Assembly (NCBI RefSeq): GCF_022288825.1
Contig: NZ_JAKOOW010000026.1
Coordinates: 87,878-115,735 of the forward strand
Direction of reading: 5' to 3'
Source: Kingella pumchi
GTDB taxonomy: Bacteria > Pseudomonadota > Gammaproteobacteria > Burkholderiales > Neisseriaceae
DNA length: 27,858 nt
Shown here: positions 7,139 to 15,285 of the stretch, in pieces
Layout: every line of letters begins with the position of its first letter
How positions within the stretch are numbered: the first letter of the stretch is position 1
Position numbers and translations under genes: made by a program
Notes under the pieces: model-generated
What the model saw: the letters and a program-made list of their open reading frames with translations, nothing else
Database searches by the model: none
Told to the model about the DNA's origin: nothing

Positions 7139-7674
7139 GCGGTTTCGGCCAGCCAGAACTGCAGGGCAATCAGGGTTTTGGCGTCGCGGATGCTGCCGTC
7201 GTCCAGCGCGCGGCGGACGGCGGCACGGTCGAGCAGCACGGTTTCGACAAACTCGTCTTCGTCGGCCTCCAGCGTGCTGTCGGCGCTGATATTGACGGCG
7301 AGGTACAGGTGCATTTTTTCGTCGCAGAAACCGGGGGCGGTGTAGAACTCGGCGAGTTTTTCCACGCGCTCGGCGCGGTAGGGCGTTTCTTCGGCCAGCT
7401 CGCGCAGGGCGCAGACGGCGGGGTCTTCGCCGGCATCGAGTTTGCCGGCGGGCACTTCGAGCAGGGATTGGGCGGTGGCATGGCGCCATTGGCGCACCAG
7501 CACCACGCGCTTGTCGGCCGTTACCGCCAGCACGCAGGCGGCGCCGGGGTGGCGCACGACTACGCGCTCGGCTTCGTGGCCGTTGGGCAGGCGCACGCGG
7601 TCGCGGCAGATGTCGATAAAGCTGCCGCGGTACAGGGTTTCGCTGGCCAGCGGGGTTTCTTGCAGGGTGCTCAT
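7135..7674 (-). CDS. Nudix hydrolase, ADP-ribose pyrophosphatase type
   Basis: This 179-residue protein has a Nudix box at 77-99: Gly77, five residues, Glu83, seven residues, RELAEE. The usual EExGU ending reads EETPY, with Pro in place of Gly. The ordering (RGSF..., then VRHPGA before VVLVRQWR) is that of the NudF/ADP-ribose pyrophosphatase group, which cleaves ADP-ribose to AMP and ribose 5-phosphate. The Met at 7674 (MSTLQETPL) fits family length; the frame upstream runs into an uptake-sequence hairpin. It overlaps gloB by 4 bases. Exact substrate cannot be told from the box alone. Confidence 0.85.
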   Translation of the reverse strand: MSTLQETPLASETLYRGSFIDICRDRVRLPNGHEAERVVVRHPGAACVLAVTADKRVVLVRQWRHATAQSLLEVPAGKLDAGEDPAVCALRELAEETPYRAERVEKLAEFYTAPGFCDEKMHLYLAVNISADSTLEADEDEFVETVLLDRAAVRRALDDGSIRDAKTLIALQFWLAETA

Positions 7675-7696
7675 CGGGCGGCCTTTCTTGTTTTTC

Positions 7697-7734
7697 AGGC
7701 AGCCTGAAACGGTTTTCGCGCTTTCAGGCTGCCT
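7697..7734 (-). terminator. Inverted uptake-sequence pair between minus-strand genes
   Basis: AGGCAGCCTGAAA (7697-7709) and TTTCAGGCTGCCT (7722-7734) form a 13-bp stem between the 370-residue gene and the Nudix gene, probably separating two transcripts. Confidence 0.6.
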
Positions 7735-7756
7735 GTGTTTGAACGAATGGACGGGT

Positions 7757-8869
7757 TTAATTGGCAACGCCGTTTTCGCTGCCGTTGTCAAACAGTGGAT
7801 TGTGGCCGGGCAGATCGAGCGCATCGGCATAATCGGGCAGGGCGGCGTTTTCCGGCAGGATGTCGTGCAGCAGGCGGATGTTTTCCACTTGGCAGTCCAC
7901 CATCAGATCGAGAAAGTCTTGCTGGATGATGCGGATGTCGTCGCGCGGCGACAGCGGCCAGGAGAAGACCTGGCTCATCAACGAATAGGCGGACTCGGCG
8001 GCATTGAAGCCGAACAAGAGCCTGCCGCCTTCCTGCGCCGCCATCACCACGCCGACGCGCGGGCTTTGCAGGCGCACCGAGCGGATAACGTTGGCAGAGA
8101 ATACATCGAGCGCCATGCGCAGACGGGTGCGGCTGGCATCGGCCAGCGCGGAAAGCGGGCTGGCGGGGCTGAGCGGGTTGGTAAACAGGGTCATGTTTTC
8201 TTCGGCGAGATATTCCTGCCATACCTGCATCAGCGGCAGGGCGGCTTCGCGCAGGCTTTGGCCGAGTGCGGCTTGGATTTCGCGGCCGCCATAGCCCAGC
8301 GCGTAGAGCGCGTGCACCGACTGGTCTTGCGGGATGGCGGCGGCGGCGGCGGGCAGCGACGCGGCAAATTCGGCGGCGGCATCGCTGTTTTCTTTGGCGG
8401 CATACCAGTCGTCGGGTTTGATTTTGGCAAAGTCGTCGGAACGAATGAGCTGCGGCAGCCACACGGCGCGGGTCAGCGGGCGCAGCGCGGGATAGTTGGC
8501 CAGGCAGGCGTTGATCAGGGCTTCGGGGCAGCTGCTTTTGAGTTCGCCCGCTTTGTCGGCGCCGGCCACCACGATAACCGGCAGCGCGAACCACTGTAAT
8601 TGTTCGTCGTTTTCAGGCTGCAGGGCTTCGTCCACGGTATCCATCAGCGCGGTGTAGATGTCGGGCGCGCCGGCCATGGTCATCGCCACCGACAGGCCGA
8701 TGTAGTGGCGCAGGCCGAGCATCTGGGCGATTTGTTTTTTCAACTCGGCGCGCGCTTGTTCGGCGTCTTCTACCGATTCGGGGCGGGCGATGCGGGTGGC
8801 CAGCAGCAGTTTGTTGTTAACGGTGCGTTCGGGATAGGGGCGGGGGTCGGGCAGATAGGTGTGCGGCAT
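7757..8869 (-). CDS. Conserved protein of unknown function, 370 residues
   Basis: No signal sequence or clear membrane helix is visible. The start at 8869 (MPHTYLPDPRPYPERTVNN) is preceded by AAGAG about 10 bases upstream, and the frame further up reads as non-coding (arginine-rich). The protein is Ala/Leu-rich and mostly helical, with a central Ala run (about 205-215) and an acidic C-terminal third (DDIRIIQQDFLDLMVDCQ). I recognise no catalytic motif and cannot assign a family. It is divergent from pyrD and followed by a terminator hairpin, so it is probably its own transcript. Codon use matches its GC-rich neighbours, which supports it as a long-resident gene. Confidence 0.8.
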   Translation of the reverse strand: MPHTYLPDPRPYPERTVNNKLLLATRIARPESVEDAEQARAELKKQIAQMLGLRHYIGLSVAMTMAGAPDIYTALMDTVDEALQPENDEQLQWFALPVIVVAGADKAGELKSSCPEALINACLANYPALRPLTRAVWLPQLIRSDDFAKIKPDDWYAAKENSDAAAEFAASLPAAAAAIPQDQSVHALYALGYGGREIQAALGQSLREAALPLMQVWQEYLAEENMTLFTNPLSPASPLSALADASRTRLRMALDVFSANVIRSVRLQSPRVGVVMAAQEGGRLLFGFNAAESAYSLMSQVFSWPLSPRDDIRIIQQDFLDLMVDCQVENIRLLHDILPENAALPDYADALDLPGHNPLFDNGSENGVAN

Positions 8870-9010
8870 GATGTGGCGGCTCTTGAAGCGAAAAGCCGCG
8901 ATTGTATAGCGGATGCGGCGAATATTCCATATCGCCCTGATCCGCCTGCCTGCGGCGGGCAAACGGCGTTTTCAGGCAGCCTGAAAGCCCAAACCGCGCT
9001 GCTTTTCGGG

Positions 9011-9016
9011 TAGAAT
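9011..9016 (+). promoter_or_regulatory. Putative -10 box of pyrD
   Basis: TAGAAT lies 35 bases before the pyrD start, downstream of a single uptake sequence. No convincing -35 box is visible. Confidence 0.3.
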
Positions 9017-9050
9017 CCGCGCCTTTGCCAATCTTTACGGAAGTCCTTTT

Positions 9051-10055
9051 ATGTACAGCCTGCTGCGCCCGTTTTTGTTTGCCATGGACGCCGAAAACGC
9101 CCACCACTTCACCTTCCGCCAGCTGCAACGCGCCTACTGCCTGGGGCTGCTGCCCGCCGTCAATCCCCAAACCGCGCCGACCAAGCTGATGGGGCTGGAT
9201 CTGCCCAATCCGGTGGGGCTGGCGGCGGGGCTGGACAAAAACGGCGAGTATATCGACGCGCTGGCGGCGCTCGGTTTCGGCTTTATCGAAATCGGCACCG
9301 TTACCCCCAAGCCGCAGGCAGGCAATCCCAAACCGCGCCTGTTTCGCGCGCCCGAGCAGCTGGCGGTAGTCAACCGCATGGGTTTCAACAACGACGGCAT
9401 CGACCGCATGATCGCCAATATCGAGCGCAGCCGCTTTAAGGGGGTGCTCGGCATCAATATCGGCAAAAACGCCGTTACCCCCTTGGAAAATGCTGCCGAC
9501 GACTATCTGCTGTGCTTGGAAAAAGCCTATCCCCATGCGTCTTACATCACCGTCAATATTTCTTCGCCCAATACCAAAAACCTGCGCGACCTGCAGTCCG
9601 GCGACGAACTCTCGCGCCTGCTGGGCAGCCTGAAAGAGCGCCAGCAGCAGCTGCAGGGGCAGCACGGCCGCTATGTGCCGCTGGCGGTGAAAATCGCCCC
9701 CGATCTGGACGACGCGCAGATTGACGACATCGCCCGTATCGTTCCCGCCTGCGGCATCGACGCCGTTATCGCCACCAACACCACCATCGACAAAAGCGCG
9801 CTGGGCGCATCGCCGCTGGCGCAAGAAGCCGGCGGCCTAAGCGGCGCCCCCGTGTTCGCCCCCAGCAACCGCGTGCTGAAAAAACTGGCCGATGCTTTTG
9901 CCGGCAGCCTGCCGCTGATCGGTGTCGGCGGCATACTCAGCGGCGGCGACGCCAAACACAAACTCGATTTGGGCGCGACGGCGGTGCAGGTGTACAGCGG
10001 CATGGTTTACCGCGGGCCGGCGCTGGTCAAAGAATGTCTGGCCGCCTGCCGCTGA
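9051..10055 (+). CDS. pyrD: Dihydroorotate dehydrogenase (quinone), class 2
   Basis: This 334-residue flavoprotein oxidises dihydroorotate to orotate in pyrimidine synthesis and passes electrons to membrane quinone. The N-terminal helical part (YSLLRPFLFAMDAENAHHF) is the class 2 membrane-contact region. Family motifs follow: GLAAGLDKNGEYI (57-69), GTVTPKPQ GNPKPRLFR (82-99), NRMGFNN (108-114) and ISSPNT (170-175) with the serine base. GVGGILSGGDA near the C-terminus binds FMN phosphate. The length is normal. One uptake sequence inside the gene is read as GSLK. It is probably transcribed with the downstream transporter, 31 bases away. Confidence 0.96.
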   Translation: MYSLLRPFLFAMDAENAHHFTFRQLQRAYCLGLLPAVNPQTAPTKLMGLDLPNPVGLAAGLDKNGEYIDALAALGFGFIEIGTVTPKPQAGNPKPRLFRAPEQLAVVNRMGFNNDGIDRMIANIERSRFKGVLGINIGKNAVTPLENAADDYLLCLEKAYPHASYITVNISSPNTKNLRDLQSGDELSRLLGSLKERQQQLQGQHGRYVPLAVKIAPDLDDAQIDDIARIVPACGIDAVIATNTTIDKSALGASPLAQEAGGLSGAPVFAPSNRVLKKLADAFAGSLPLIGVGGILSGGDAKHKLDLGATAVQVYSGMVYRGPALVKECLAACR

Positions 10056-10086
10056 TGTTTTTCAGGCAGCCTGAAAGGATTGCGCC

Positions 10087-10953
10087 ATGAATTTTCTGCT
10101 GATCAGCATTGCCTGCAGCGTCGCCGTATCGGTGCTGCTCAAACTCGCCCGCAAAAACGGCATCGGCCTGACGCAGGCGGTGGCGGTGAACTATCCCGTT
10201 GCCGCGCTGCTGTCGCTGGTTTTTCTCAAGCCCGATTGGCACAACTGGCAAAGCGCGCTGCTGCCGCAAAGCTGGCTCTTGGCGCTGTTGGGCGTGCTGC
10301 TGCCGAGCGTGTTTGTGATTATGGGGCGCGCCGCCGAGCAGGCGGGTATTGTCAAAGCCGACGCCGCCCAGCGCCTGTCGCTGTTTCTGCCGGTGCTCGC
10401 CGCCTTTGTGCTGTTTGGCGAAACACTCAGCAGCAACAAAATCATCGGCATCGCCCTGGCCTTTGCCGCGCTGTGCTGCCTGCTTTACAAAGGGCGCGGC
10501 AGCGCCGCCGCCAAAGGCAGCGCCCCCCTGCTGCTGGGCGTATGGGCGGGCTACGGCGTTATCGACATCCTGCTCAAACAGCTCTCCAAAACCGCCGCCA
10601 CCGCCGATTATTTAAGCGTAATGTTTGCGCTCGCCGCGCTGCTGATGGCCGGCTATCTCGTTGTGCGCCGCCAAAAATGGAGCCGGCGCGACATCGGCGG
10701 CGGCATTCTTTTGGGCTGCCTGAATTTCACCAATATCCTGTTTTACCTTAAAGCCCACAAAGCCTTTAAAGACGACCCGACGCTGGTGTTTACCGCCATG
10801 AATATGGGCGTGATTGTTACCGGCACGCTGGTCGGCACGCTGCTGTTACGCGAAAAAATCAGCGCCGTCAATGTCGCCGGCATCGTTCTCGCCCTTGCCG
10901 CCGTCGCCTGCCTGTCTTACTGGCCGCAGCTTGCCGCGTGGCTGGGGATGTAA
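10087..10953 (+). CDS. DMT/EamA-superfamily membrane transporter
   Basis: This 288-residue protein is almost entirely hydrophobic, with about ten predicted membrane helices in two repeats, the layout of EamA-type drug/metabolite transporters. The second half (GVWAGYGVIDILLKQLSK) restarts the pattern of the first. The substrate cannot be inferred. The Shine-Dalgarno AAGGA (10075-10079) overlaps the end of an uptake sequence (10064-10076), so that repeat appears to supply part of the ribosome-binding site. It follows pyrD by 31 bases and is closed by a strong terminator. Confidence 0.85.
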   Translation: MNFLLISIACSVAVSVLLKLARKNGIGLTQAVAVNYPVAALLSLVFLKPDWHNWQSALLPQSWLLALLGVLLPSVFVIMGRAAEQAGIVKADAAQRLSLFLPVLAAFVLFGETLSSNKIIGIALAFAALCCLLYKGRGSAAAKGSAPLLLGVWAGYGVIDILLKQLSKTAATADYLSVMFALAALLMAGYLVVRRQKWSRRDIGGGILLGCLNFTNILFYLKAHKAFKDDPTLVFTAMNMGVIVTGTLVGTLLLREKISAVNVAGIVLALAAVACLSYWPQLAAWLGM

Positions 10954-10962
10954 CTTGAAACG

Positions 10963-11008
10963 AAAAGGCAGCCTGAAAACCGTAAAACCGTTTTCAGGCT
11001 GCCTTTTT
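10963..11008 (+). terminator. Strong terminator after the pyrD-transporter pair
   Basis: AAAAGGCAGCCTGAAAAC (10963-10980) and GTTTTCAGGCTGCCTTTT (10990-11007) form an 18-bp perfect stem ending in a T-run. Confidence 0.8.
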
Positions 11009-11023
11009 TCGCGTGAAAGCCGT

Positions 11024-11029
11024 TATAAT
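11024..11029 (+). promoter_or_regulatory. Putative -10 box of the lipoprotein gene
   Basis: TATAAT lies 38 bases before the lipoprotein start and just after the preceding terminator. The -35 region overlaps the terminator T-run and matches poorly. Confidence 0.4.
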
Positions 11030-11066
11030 CGCCAGCGTTAAAACCATTTGGGCAAGGAGTTTCATA

Positions 11067-11549
11067 ATGAACAAAAAACTGATCGCCGCCATTGCGGCAG
11101 CCACCGCACTCAGCGCCTGCGGCACCAACGGCAACGGCGTGTCGCTGGGCATCGGCTTGGGCGGTTTCAGCCGTCATGTCGGCATCGGCACCAGCGTCAA
11201 TATTCCCTTGGGCGGCCGGCAGGCCGATACCGACGAAAAGGGCGGTTTGCGCGTGATTGAAGAGCAGATCGTTACCTATTTCGATGCCGAAGGCCGCGCG
11301 ACTGAACACGGCGTGAAGGGCGGCTATTACCGCCAGCTCTTGAAAAAGCAGTCCAAGCGCGATTATCTGGTGCAGGACTTTTATTTCGACGGCCAAAAAC
11401 GCAGCGATCCGATGGTGATTGCCCGCGAAAACCTGTTTGTTTTCCGCGCCCACCCCGAAAACGGCGTGCTGACGGTTTACGCCATCAACGGCGCGGTGAT
11501 GCAGCAGCAGAACTACCGCAACGGCCAGCCGGTATCGGTGGGACGCTAA
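11067..11549 (+). CDS. Predicted outer-envelope lipoprotein
   Basis: This 160-residue protein begins with a lipoprotein signal (MNKKLIAAIAAATALSAC), lipobox LSAC with Cys18. A Gly-rich segment (GNGVSLGIGLGGFSRHVGIG) follows, then a soluble domain with YFDAEGRATEHGVKGGYYRQ. AAGGAG is well placed 7 bases before the ATG at 11067; the in-frame ATG at 11013 lies before the promoter-like box and lacks a ribosome site. It looks like a conserved small neisserial lipoprotein of unknown role. It stands alone between two terminators. Confidence 0.82.
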   Translation: MNKKLIAAIAAATALSACGTNGNGVSLGIGLGGFSRHVGIGTSVNIPLGGRQADTDEKGGLRVIEEQIVTYFDAEGRATEHGVKGGYYRQLLKKQSKRDYLVQDFYFDGQKRSDPMVIARENLFVFRAHPENGVLTVYAINGAVMQQQNYRNGQPVSVGR

Positions 11550-11559
11550 ATCCGGCGCA

Positions 11560-11605
11560 AAACAGGCAGCCTGAAAGACGCAAACGTTTTTCAGGCTGCC
11601 TGTTT
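11560..11605 (+). terminator. Terminator of the lipoprotein gene
   Basis: AAACAGGCAGCCTGAAA (11560-11576) and TTTCAGGCTGCCTGTTT (11589-11605) give a 17-bp perfect stem. Confidence 0.75.
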
Positions 11606-11641
11606 GCTTGGTGCAGCCAAACCGTTTAAAAAAACTCGAAA

Positions 11642-11672
11642 AAAGCAGCCTGAAAGGTTTTCAGGCTGCTTT
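11642..11672 (-). terminator. Terminator facing the receptor remnant
   Basis: AAAGCAGCCTGAAA (11642-11655) and TTTCAGGCTGCTTT (11659-11672) form a 14-bp stem. On the minus strand it is followed by an extended T-run (the A-rich 11629-11644), so it fits as the terminator of the minus-strand receptor gene. Confidence 0.7.
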
Positions 11673-11721
11673 CGTATCTTCAGGCTGCCGCTGCTTGGGC
11701 AAGGCAGCCTGAAAGCCGCGT

Positions 11722-12300
11722 TTAGAATGTGTAGCGCACCGACGCGGTGAAGCTGCGCGGGGTGCCGTACACATGGATGTCGGGCATGGTTTTGTATTTT
11801 TTGTTGAAGATGTTGTCGGCATTCAGGCGCAGGCGCAGGTTTTTGCCGATTTGGTAGCTGGCCATCAGATCGACGGTGGCGTAGGCGCGCTGCGCCAATG
11901 CGGCGCGGGCTGCGGGTTCGGTTACTTCCGGCCGGTCGTCGGTGATAAAGCTCTGCCAGTTGAGGTTGCCGCCCACGGTTAGGCGATCGTTGATGTCGTA
12001 GCTGGTGAAGAATTTGACCAGATGCTCGGGGTAATAGACCGCTAGTTGTTTGCCGTCGCTGTCTTTGGTTTTGGCGCGGGTGTAGGAGGCGTTGAGCAGC
12101 CGGCGCTCGTTGATGCGGCCGTTGAGCGAGAGTTCCCAGCCGTTGGTGCGGGCGTGGTCGGCCGCGCGGTAATACTCTTTGCCGCTGGCATGTTGGCCGG
12201 CTTTGACGGGCAGCTTGCTCTTGCGGGTTTGGAACAAGGATGCGGCGGCATTGAGCCGGCTGCCGAACCAATCCGGCAGCCGCCCAAACAGGCCGTGTTT
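11722..12300 (-). pseudogene. 3' remnant of a TonB-dependent siderophore receptor
   Basis: About 190 residues of the C-terminal beta-barrel of a TonB-dependent outer-membrane receptor. Strand-like repeats are clear (GWELSLNGRINERRLLNASYTRA, LTVGGNLNWQSFI, AYATVDLMASYQIGKNLRL), then NADNIFNKKY, and it ends SFTASVRYTF with the terminal aromatic typical of outer-membrane barrels. Intact family members are about 700 residues, so the plug domain and most of the barrel are missing. Receptor-like sequence fades around 12,280, next to the first Eikenella-type uptake sequences (12301-12329), where the imported island begins. The frame runs to a Met at 12315, but those residues look accidental. It cannot be functional as a receptor. 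Confidence 0.8.
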
Positions 12301-12860
12301 TTCAGGTAGCCACAAGTTTCAGGTAGCCTCCTGCCCGATGCAAAGGAGAAGTCGGAGTTAAGAGCCAAATTGAACCGACTGCCTGCACCTTTCCATACAC
12401 CGGAGGCAAGATTGGGGAAACAAGCCAACTATCTGGCTGGATTGAATAAACAGCATATTCCTGCCGGATATATGCAAAGTATTATTAATTGCTTGCCAGC
12501 TGCCGCACCCGCAGGCTACCATGCCGCACATCAACGATACCGATACGACCCGATCCGGAGCGCAGATGAATTCCCCCGCGAACACGCCGTACCGCCGAAC
12601 CATACAGCAACACCGCTGCCGCCAGCATGGCCTTCATGCTGCGCACAGCGGTGTTGTTGTTTGACGGATGCGGATGGGCAAGAGGCTACCTGAAAACAAG
12701 CGGTGAAGATTAGTTAAAGAGCAAAGGAAAGGTTTTCAGGTAGCCTCAAGAAGGGAAGGCGCCTACCGAAAGGCTACCTGAAAACACCACGGCAAAGCCA
12801 AAACCCAGCCTATAAATTTCAACCACTGAATACCACCCAATACTTCAAGGAAACAAACCC
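12301..12860. other. Gene-poor left part of the imported island, with Eikenella-type uptake sequences
   Basis: No complete gene is convincing here. Eikenella-type uptake sequences lie at 12301-12311 (last base differs), 12318-12329, 12683-12694, 12735-12746 and 12771-12782. From 12308 the plus strand reads a protein-like fragment (VSGSLLPDAKEKSEL, then HTPEARLGKQANYLAGLNKQ) to about 12480, possibly the tail of a lost gene I do not recognise. On the minus strand a 50-residue ORF (12637 to 12485) starts MKAMLAAAVLLYGSA, but has no other support. The last 60 bases before 12861 are A-rich and hold AAGGAAAC as the ribosome site of the next gene. Confidence 0.5.
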
Positions 12861-13739
12861 ATGTTCACACCAAGCGACCTAGGCAAGCTGATAGTTTGGG
12901 GCGGGCTGCTGGGTATTGCTTTGGTCACCATCATTGCCATGGCTATCGGGTTCAAATTCACAGCCCGAAAAAACCGGCTTTGGGTAGGCCTGTTGATTGC
13001 GGTAGCAGTGCCTTATTCGTGCATTTCGCCGCTGGTGCACGAGCTTAAGCGGGATCAGCAGAAAGCTGCTGAGAAAGAAGCAGAATGGCGCAAACGCTAC
13101 GAGCCCGCCAAAGCCCGCTTCGACCAACTGTGCCAAAACGCCGGCGAGAAGATCTACCGCACGGCGGACAATGTGGAAGGCATTCTGCTGCTGAAAGTGC
13201 GCGGGGATGACGAGAAATATCAGAGTAACCGCTACAATCCGCTGAAAGACCAGATGTGGGAGGATGCGGCGGTGGCAAGTGAATTCGAGCGAGAGGAGTA
13301 TGTTGCCAGCTTTTTGCCATATTTTTCCCGTGCCCATTATGATTATGTTGATGTATTGCAAAAAGACGGTTCTATCATCCGCTATAGTGGTGATTGGCAT
13401 ATGTCAGACAAACCGTTTAATCAAGAGACTAATCCAGCACATCCTGCCCGCTACGCAGTTACCTATGAGAATGATGTTTCTTGGGAAAACCGGAAACATT
13501 GGATAGCGGGAACAACCATCAAGATTATCGATACCCAAACTAACACACTGATGGCTGAAAAAACAATGTATGTTTTTGTGCCGGAATTAGGCTATTCCAA
13601 ATTTGAGCAAAATCCGAATCCTTGGGGTAGAGGGGAAAGATGCCGTCCTAATGAAAATTCCTATGAACAGAGAACCAGTACATTTGTAAAAAGAGTTTTA
13701 CTTTCACCATCATTCAAACCGGAGACTAAAAATGACTAA
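12861..13739 (+). CDS. Membrane protein of unknown function, island gene
   Basis: This 292-residue protein has two N-terminal membrane helices (about 9-31 and 40-58), a charged coiled-coil-like stretch (KRDQQKAAEKEAEWRKRYEPAK) and a large soluble C-terminal domain rich in Tyr and Trp. AAGGAAAC precedes the start. GC content falls along the gene toward the AT-rich genes behind it. The stop codon overlaps the start of the lipase-like gene by 8 bases, so they are co-translated. Pairing with a lipase-like gene and a lipoprotein gene suggests an accessory or immunity-type role, but this is inference from position. I do not recognise the family. Confidence 0.78.
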   Translation: MFTPSDLGKLIVWGGLLGIALVTIIAMAIGFKFTARKNRLWVGLLIAVAVPYSCISPLVHELKRDQQKAAEKEAEWRKRYEPAKARFDQLCQNAGEKIYRTADNVEGILLLKVRGDDEKYQSNRYNPLKDQMWEDAAVASEFEREEYVASFLPYFSRAHYDYVDVLQKDGSIIRYSGDWHMSDKPFNQETNPAHPARYAVTYENDVSWENRKHWIAGTTIKIIDTQTNTLMAEKTMYVFVPELGYSKFEQNPNPWGRGERCRPNENSYEQRTSTFVKRVLLSPSFKPETKND

Positions 13740-14298
13740 TCAACAACAAAATACTAATACCAATCCTGCAACTATTTTAGAGTTTGCTAGATTACAGTTG
13801 GCAGCAGAAGTTTTATATGATCTTAAAAATGCTATACCTAACTGGGAAATTACGGTTGATAACCCAAATATAGGGAACTTATCCTTTGATAATCTAATAA
13901 CCAAGAAGCGCTTACAGTCTGGTAATGATCATAACAGTAAGTTTACCGAGGCTGATGCAGAAGAATTTGATGAAAACTGGGAGATGGTGGCGCATATTGC
14001 CAATACCACTACCGGATTTTCAGGTAGCCTGTTCAGAGCCAAGAAGGATATTCCAGGTACGGATATTAAAAAAGGAGATCTAACCATTTCCTTCCGCAGT
14101 ACTGAGTTTGTGGATGATGCCACCCGGGATTCACAAGCCACCAACACCTTTGAAATCGCCGATCGCGGCTGGGCGTTCGGACAGATCAGCGATATGGTGC
14201 GCTGGGTGCGGCTATTGCAGGAAAGAGGGGTGATCGATAGGAAATTAAATGTTACCAGTTATAGTTCGGATTATACAAATAAAGAATATTTGATATAG
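13732..14298 (+). pseudogene. Lipase-like gene truncated before the nucleophile motif
   Basis: This 188-residue ORF resembles the N-terminal part of large lipase-class-3-like proteins of Neisseriaceae and relatives: TGFSGSLFRAKKD, ISFRSTEF, then EIADRGWAFGQISDMVRWVR. In the intact proteins, as I recall them, LNVTGYSLGGHL follows, carrying the GxSxG serine. Here the text reads LNVTSYSSDYTNKEYLI and stops, so the nucleophile elbow and all downstream sequence are missing. It overlaps the upstream gene by 8 bases. It is AT-rich, unlike the flanking chromosome, and contains an Eikenella-type uptake sequence (14029-14040) translated as FSGSL. An N-terminal stub is unlikely to be active as a lipase. 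Confidence 0.7.
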
Positions 14299-14320
14299 AT
14301 TTATGAATAAATGGTAAAAT

Positions 14321-15018
14321 ATGAAAAAACTAAACTTACAAGATAATGTATATAAATCAATAACAAATATGGTAATACTATTGTTGATAGGATGTAATAT
14401 GCAGGATAGTGTAAAAGATAATCAGGAGCAAGTTATGATAATAATCAATTCAGCTCTCAAGGTTCTGATCGTGAAGCAGCAAGAGCGGATTCTATAGCAA
14501 TAGAACGCTGCCGTAAGCAATTGCACCGAGCAACCGATCAAGATGATTTAATCCAACAGATGTATTATACCGCCTTAAGAGATGATTGCCTCTATTCGAT
14601 GGATTTAGAAGAGCTGCAGAAAATTTGGGATATTCCAGTCCTTAAGGGAGGAGATGCTTATCCTTCTAGTTCTAGATTGGGAATATGGGTAAATAAAACA
14701 GATAACTTTACAATCTATCCAATATTAACTAATTCTTATACGGAATATGAGCAAAATGTAAAACCGAAATCTATGTTTATAGATAATAATTTCCCATCAT
14801 TCTTGCCTAGGCCTATTGTTATAGATAAAACCGAAGAAATGTTAAACTCAGAACCTCTAACAGACGGGGTAATAGATTATGATTATAAATCCAATAAGTT
14901 TACCCAACCGGGATTTATTCAGGCTGGTTTCCGTTATATATGGAAAAGAGGAAACCGTGAAATGGAGGCAGTTAACTTATATGGGTCCATTATTAAGATA
15001 AAGTTTAGTACCAGATAG
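14321..15018 (+). pseudogene. Frameshifted lipoprotein gene
   Basis: The ATG at 14321 opens a lipoprotein-like start: MKKLNLQDNVYKSITNMVIL, then LLIGC with the lipobox Cys at residue 25. That frame continues into low-complexity sequence and stops near 14496. A second frame, open from 14422, reads SYDNNQFSSQGSDREAARAD and runs as a clear protein (CRKQLHRATDQDDLIQQMYY, FTIYPILTNSYTEYEQN) to the stop at 15016-15018. One lost or gained base between 14422 and 14440 would join them into a protein of about 230 residues. AT content is high. Its place behind a lipase-like gene suggests an immunity lipoprotein, which is inference. I do not recognise a named family. Confidence 0.6.
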
Positions 15019-15075
15019 TTGTTGCATTATTATAAATAGTTTTATTTGATATATTTTATATGTTTGGAGTTTGTT

Positions 15076-15285
15076 ATGATTAGCTTAACAGAAAAGCAAG
15101 AAAATGCCTTGAATGATTTAAAAAATATAGGCTTCAGTCAATCAGATTTAGATAGAATAAGAAATAATAGTTTATTACTATCTCAGAAGGCAAAGCGAAA
15201 GGGTAGCAAAGGCGACGCGGCTTTATACACTACTGCTGATTTTTGCCCGATACAAAAATTCCCGCCTTTGTTTGGCGGGAATTGA
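15076..15285 (+). CDS. Small island ORF, possibly a fragment
   Basis: From the ATG at 15076 (GTTTGGAG lies upstream) 69 residues are encoded. The first 40 look like a real charged helical protein (MISLTEKQENALNDLKNIGF, SQSDLDRIRNNSLLLSQKAK). The rest (from about 15200) is GC-richer and runs through an intergenic hairpin, so the gene probably ended elsewhere and was cut here. An upstream ATG at 15046 is possible but lacks a ribosome site. Function unknown. Confidence 0.4.
   Translation: MISLTEKQENALNDLKNIGFSQSDLDRIRNNSLLLSQKAKRKGSKGDAALYTTADFCPIQKFPPLFGGN
15257..15283. repeat. Hairpin AATTCCCGCC/GGCGGGAATT at the island end
   Basis: A perfect 10-bp stem with a 7-nt loop. Its ATTCCC...GGGAAT ends recall the dRS3 repeats of Neisseria, though the spacing is longer than the usual 8 bases. 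It marks the right side of the AT-rich island and lies inside the small ORF, which argues that the ORF end is not native. Confidence 0.45.

Noticed and set aside
7442..8599. Long plus-strand ORF opposite the 370-residue minus gene
   Set aside because: Its translation is Gln/His/Arg-rich and motif-free, as expected for the antisense of a GC-rich gene.
12485..12637. 50-residue minus-strand ORF with a signal-like start
   Set aside because: No ribosome site, no family and an arginine-rich tail; only mentioned in the description of the gap.
12370..12693. Plus-strand ORF from a TTG start
   Set aside because: The first part looks protein-like, but the second part is Pro/Ala/Cys noise and there is no proper start; more likely a gene remnant.
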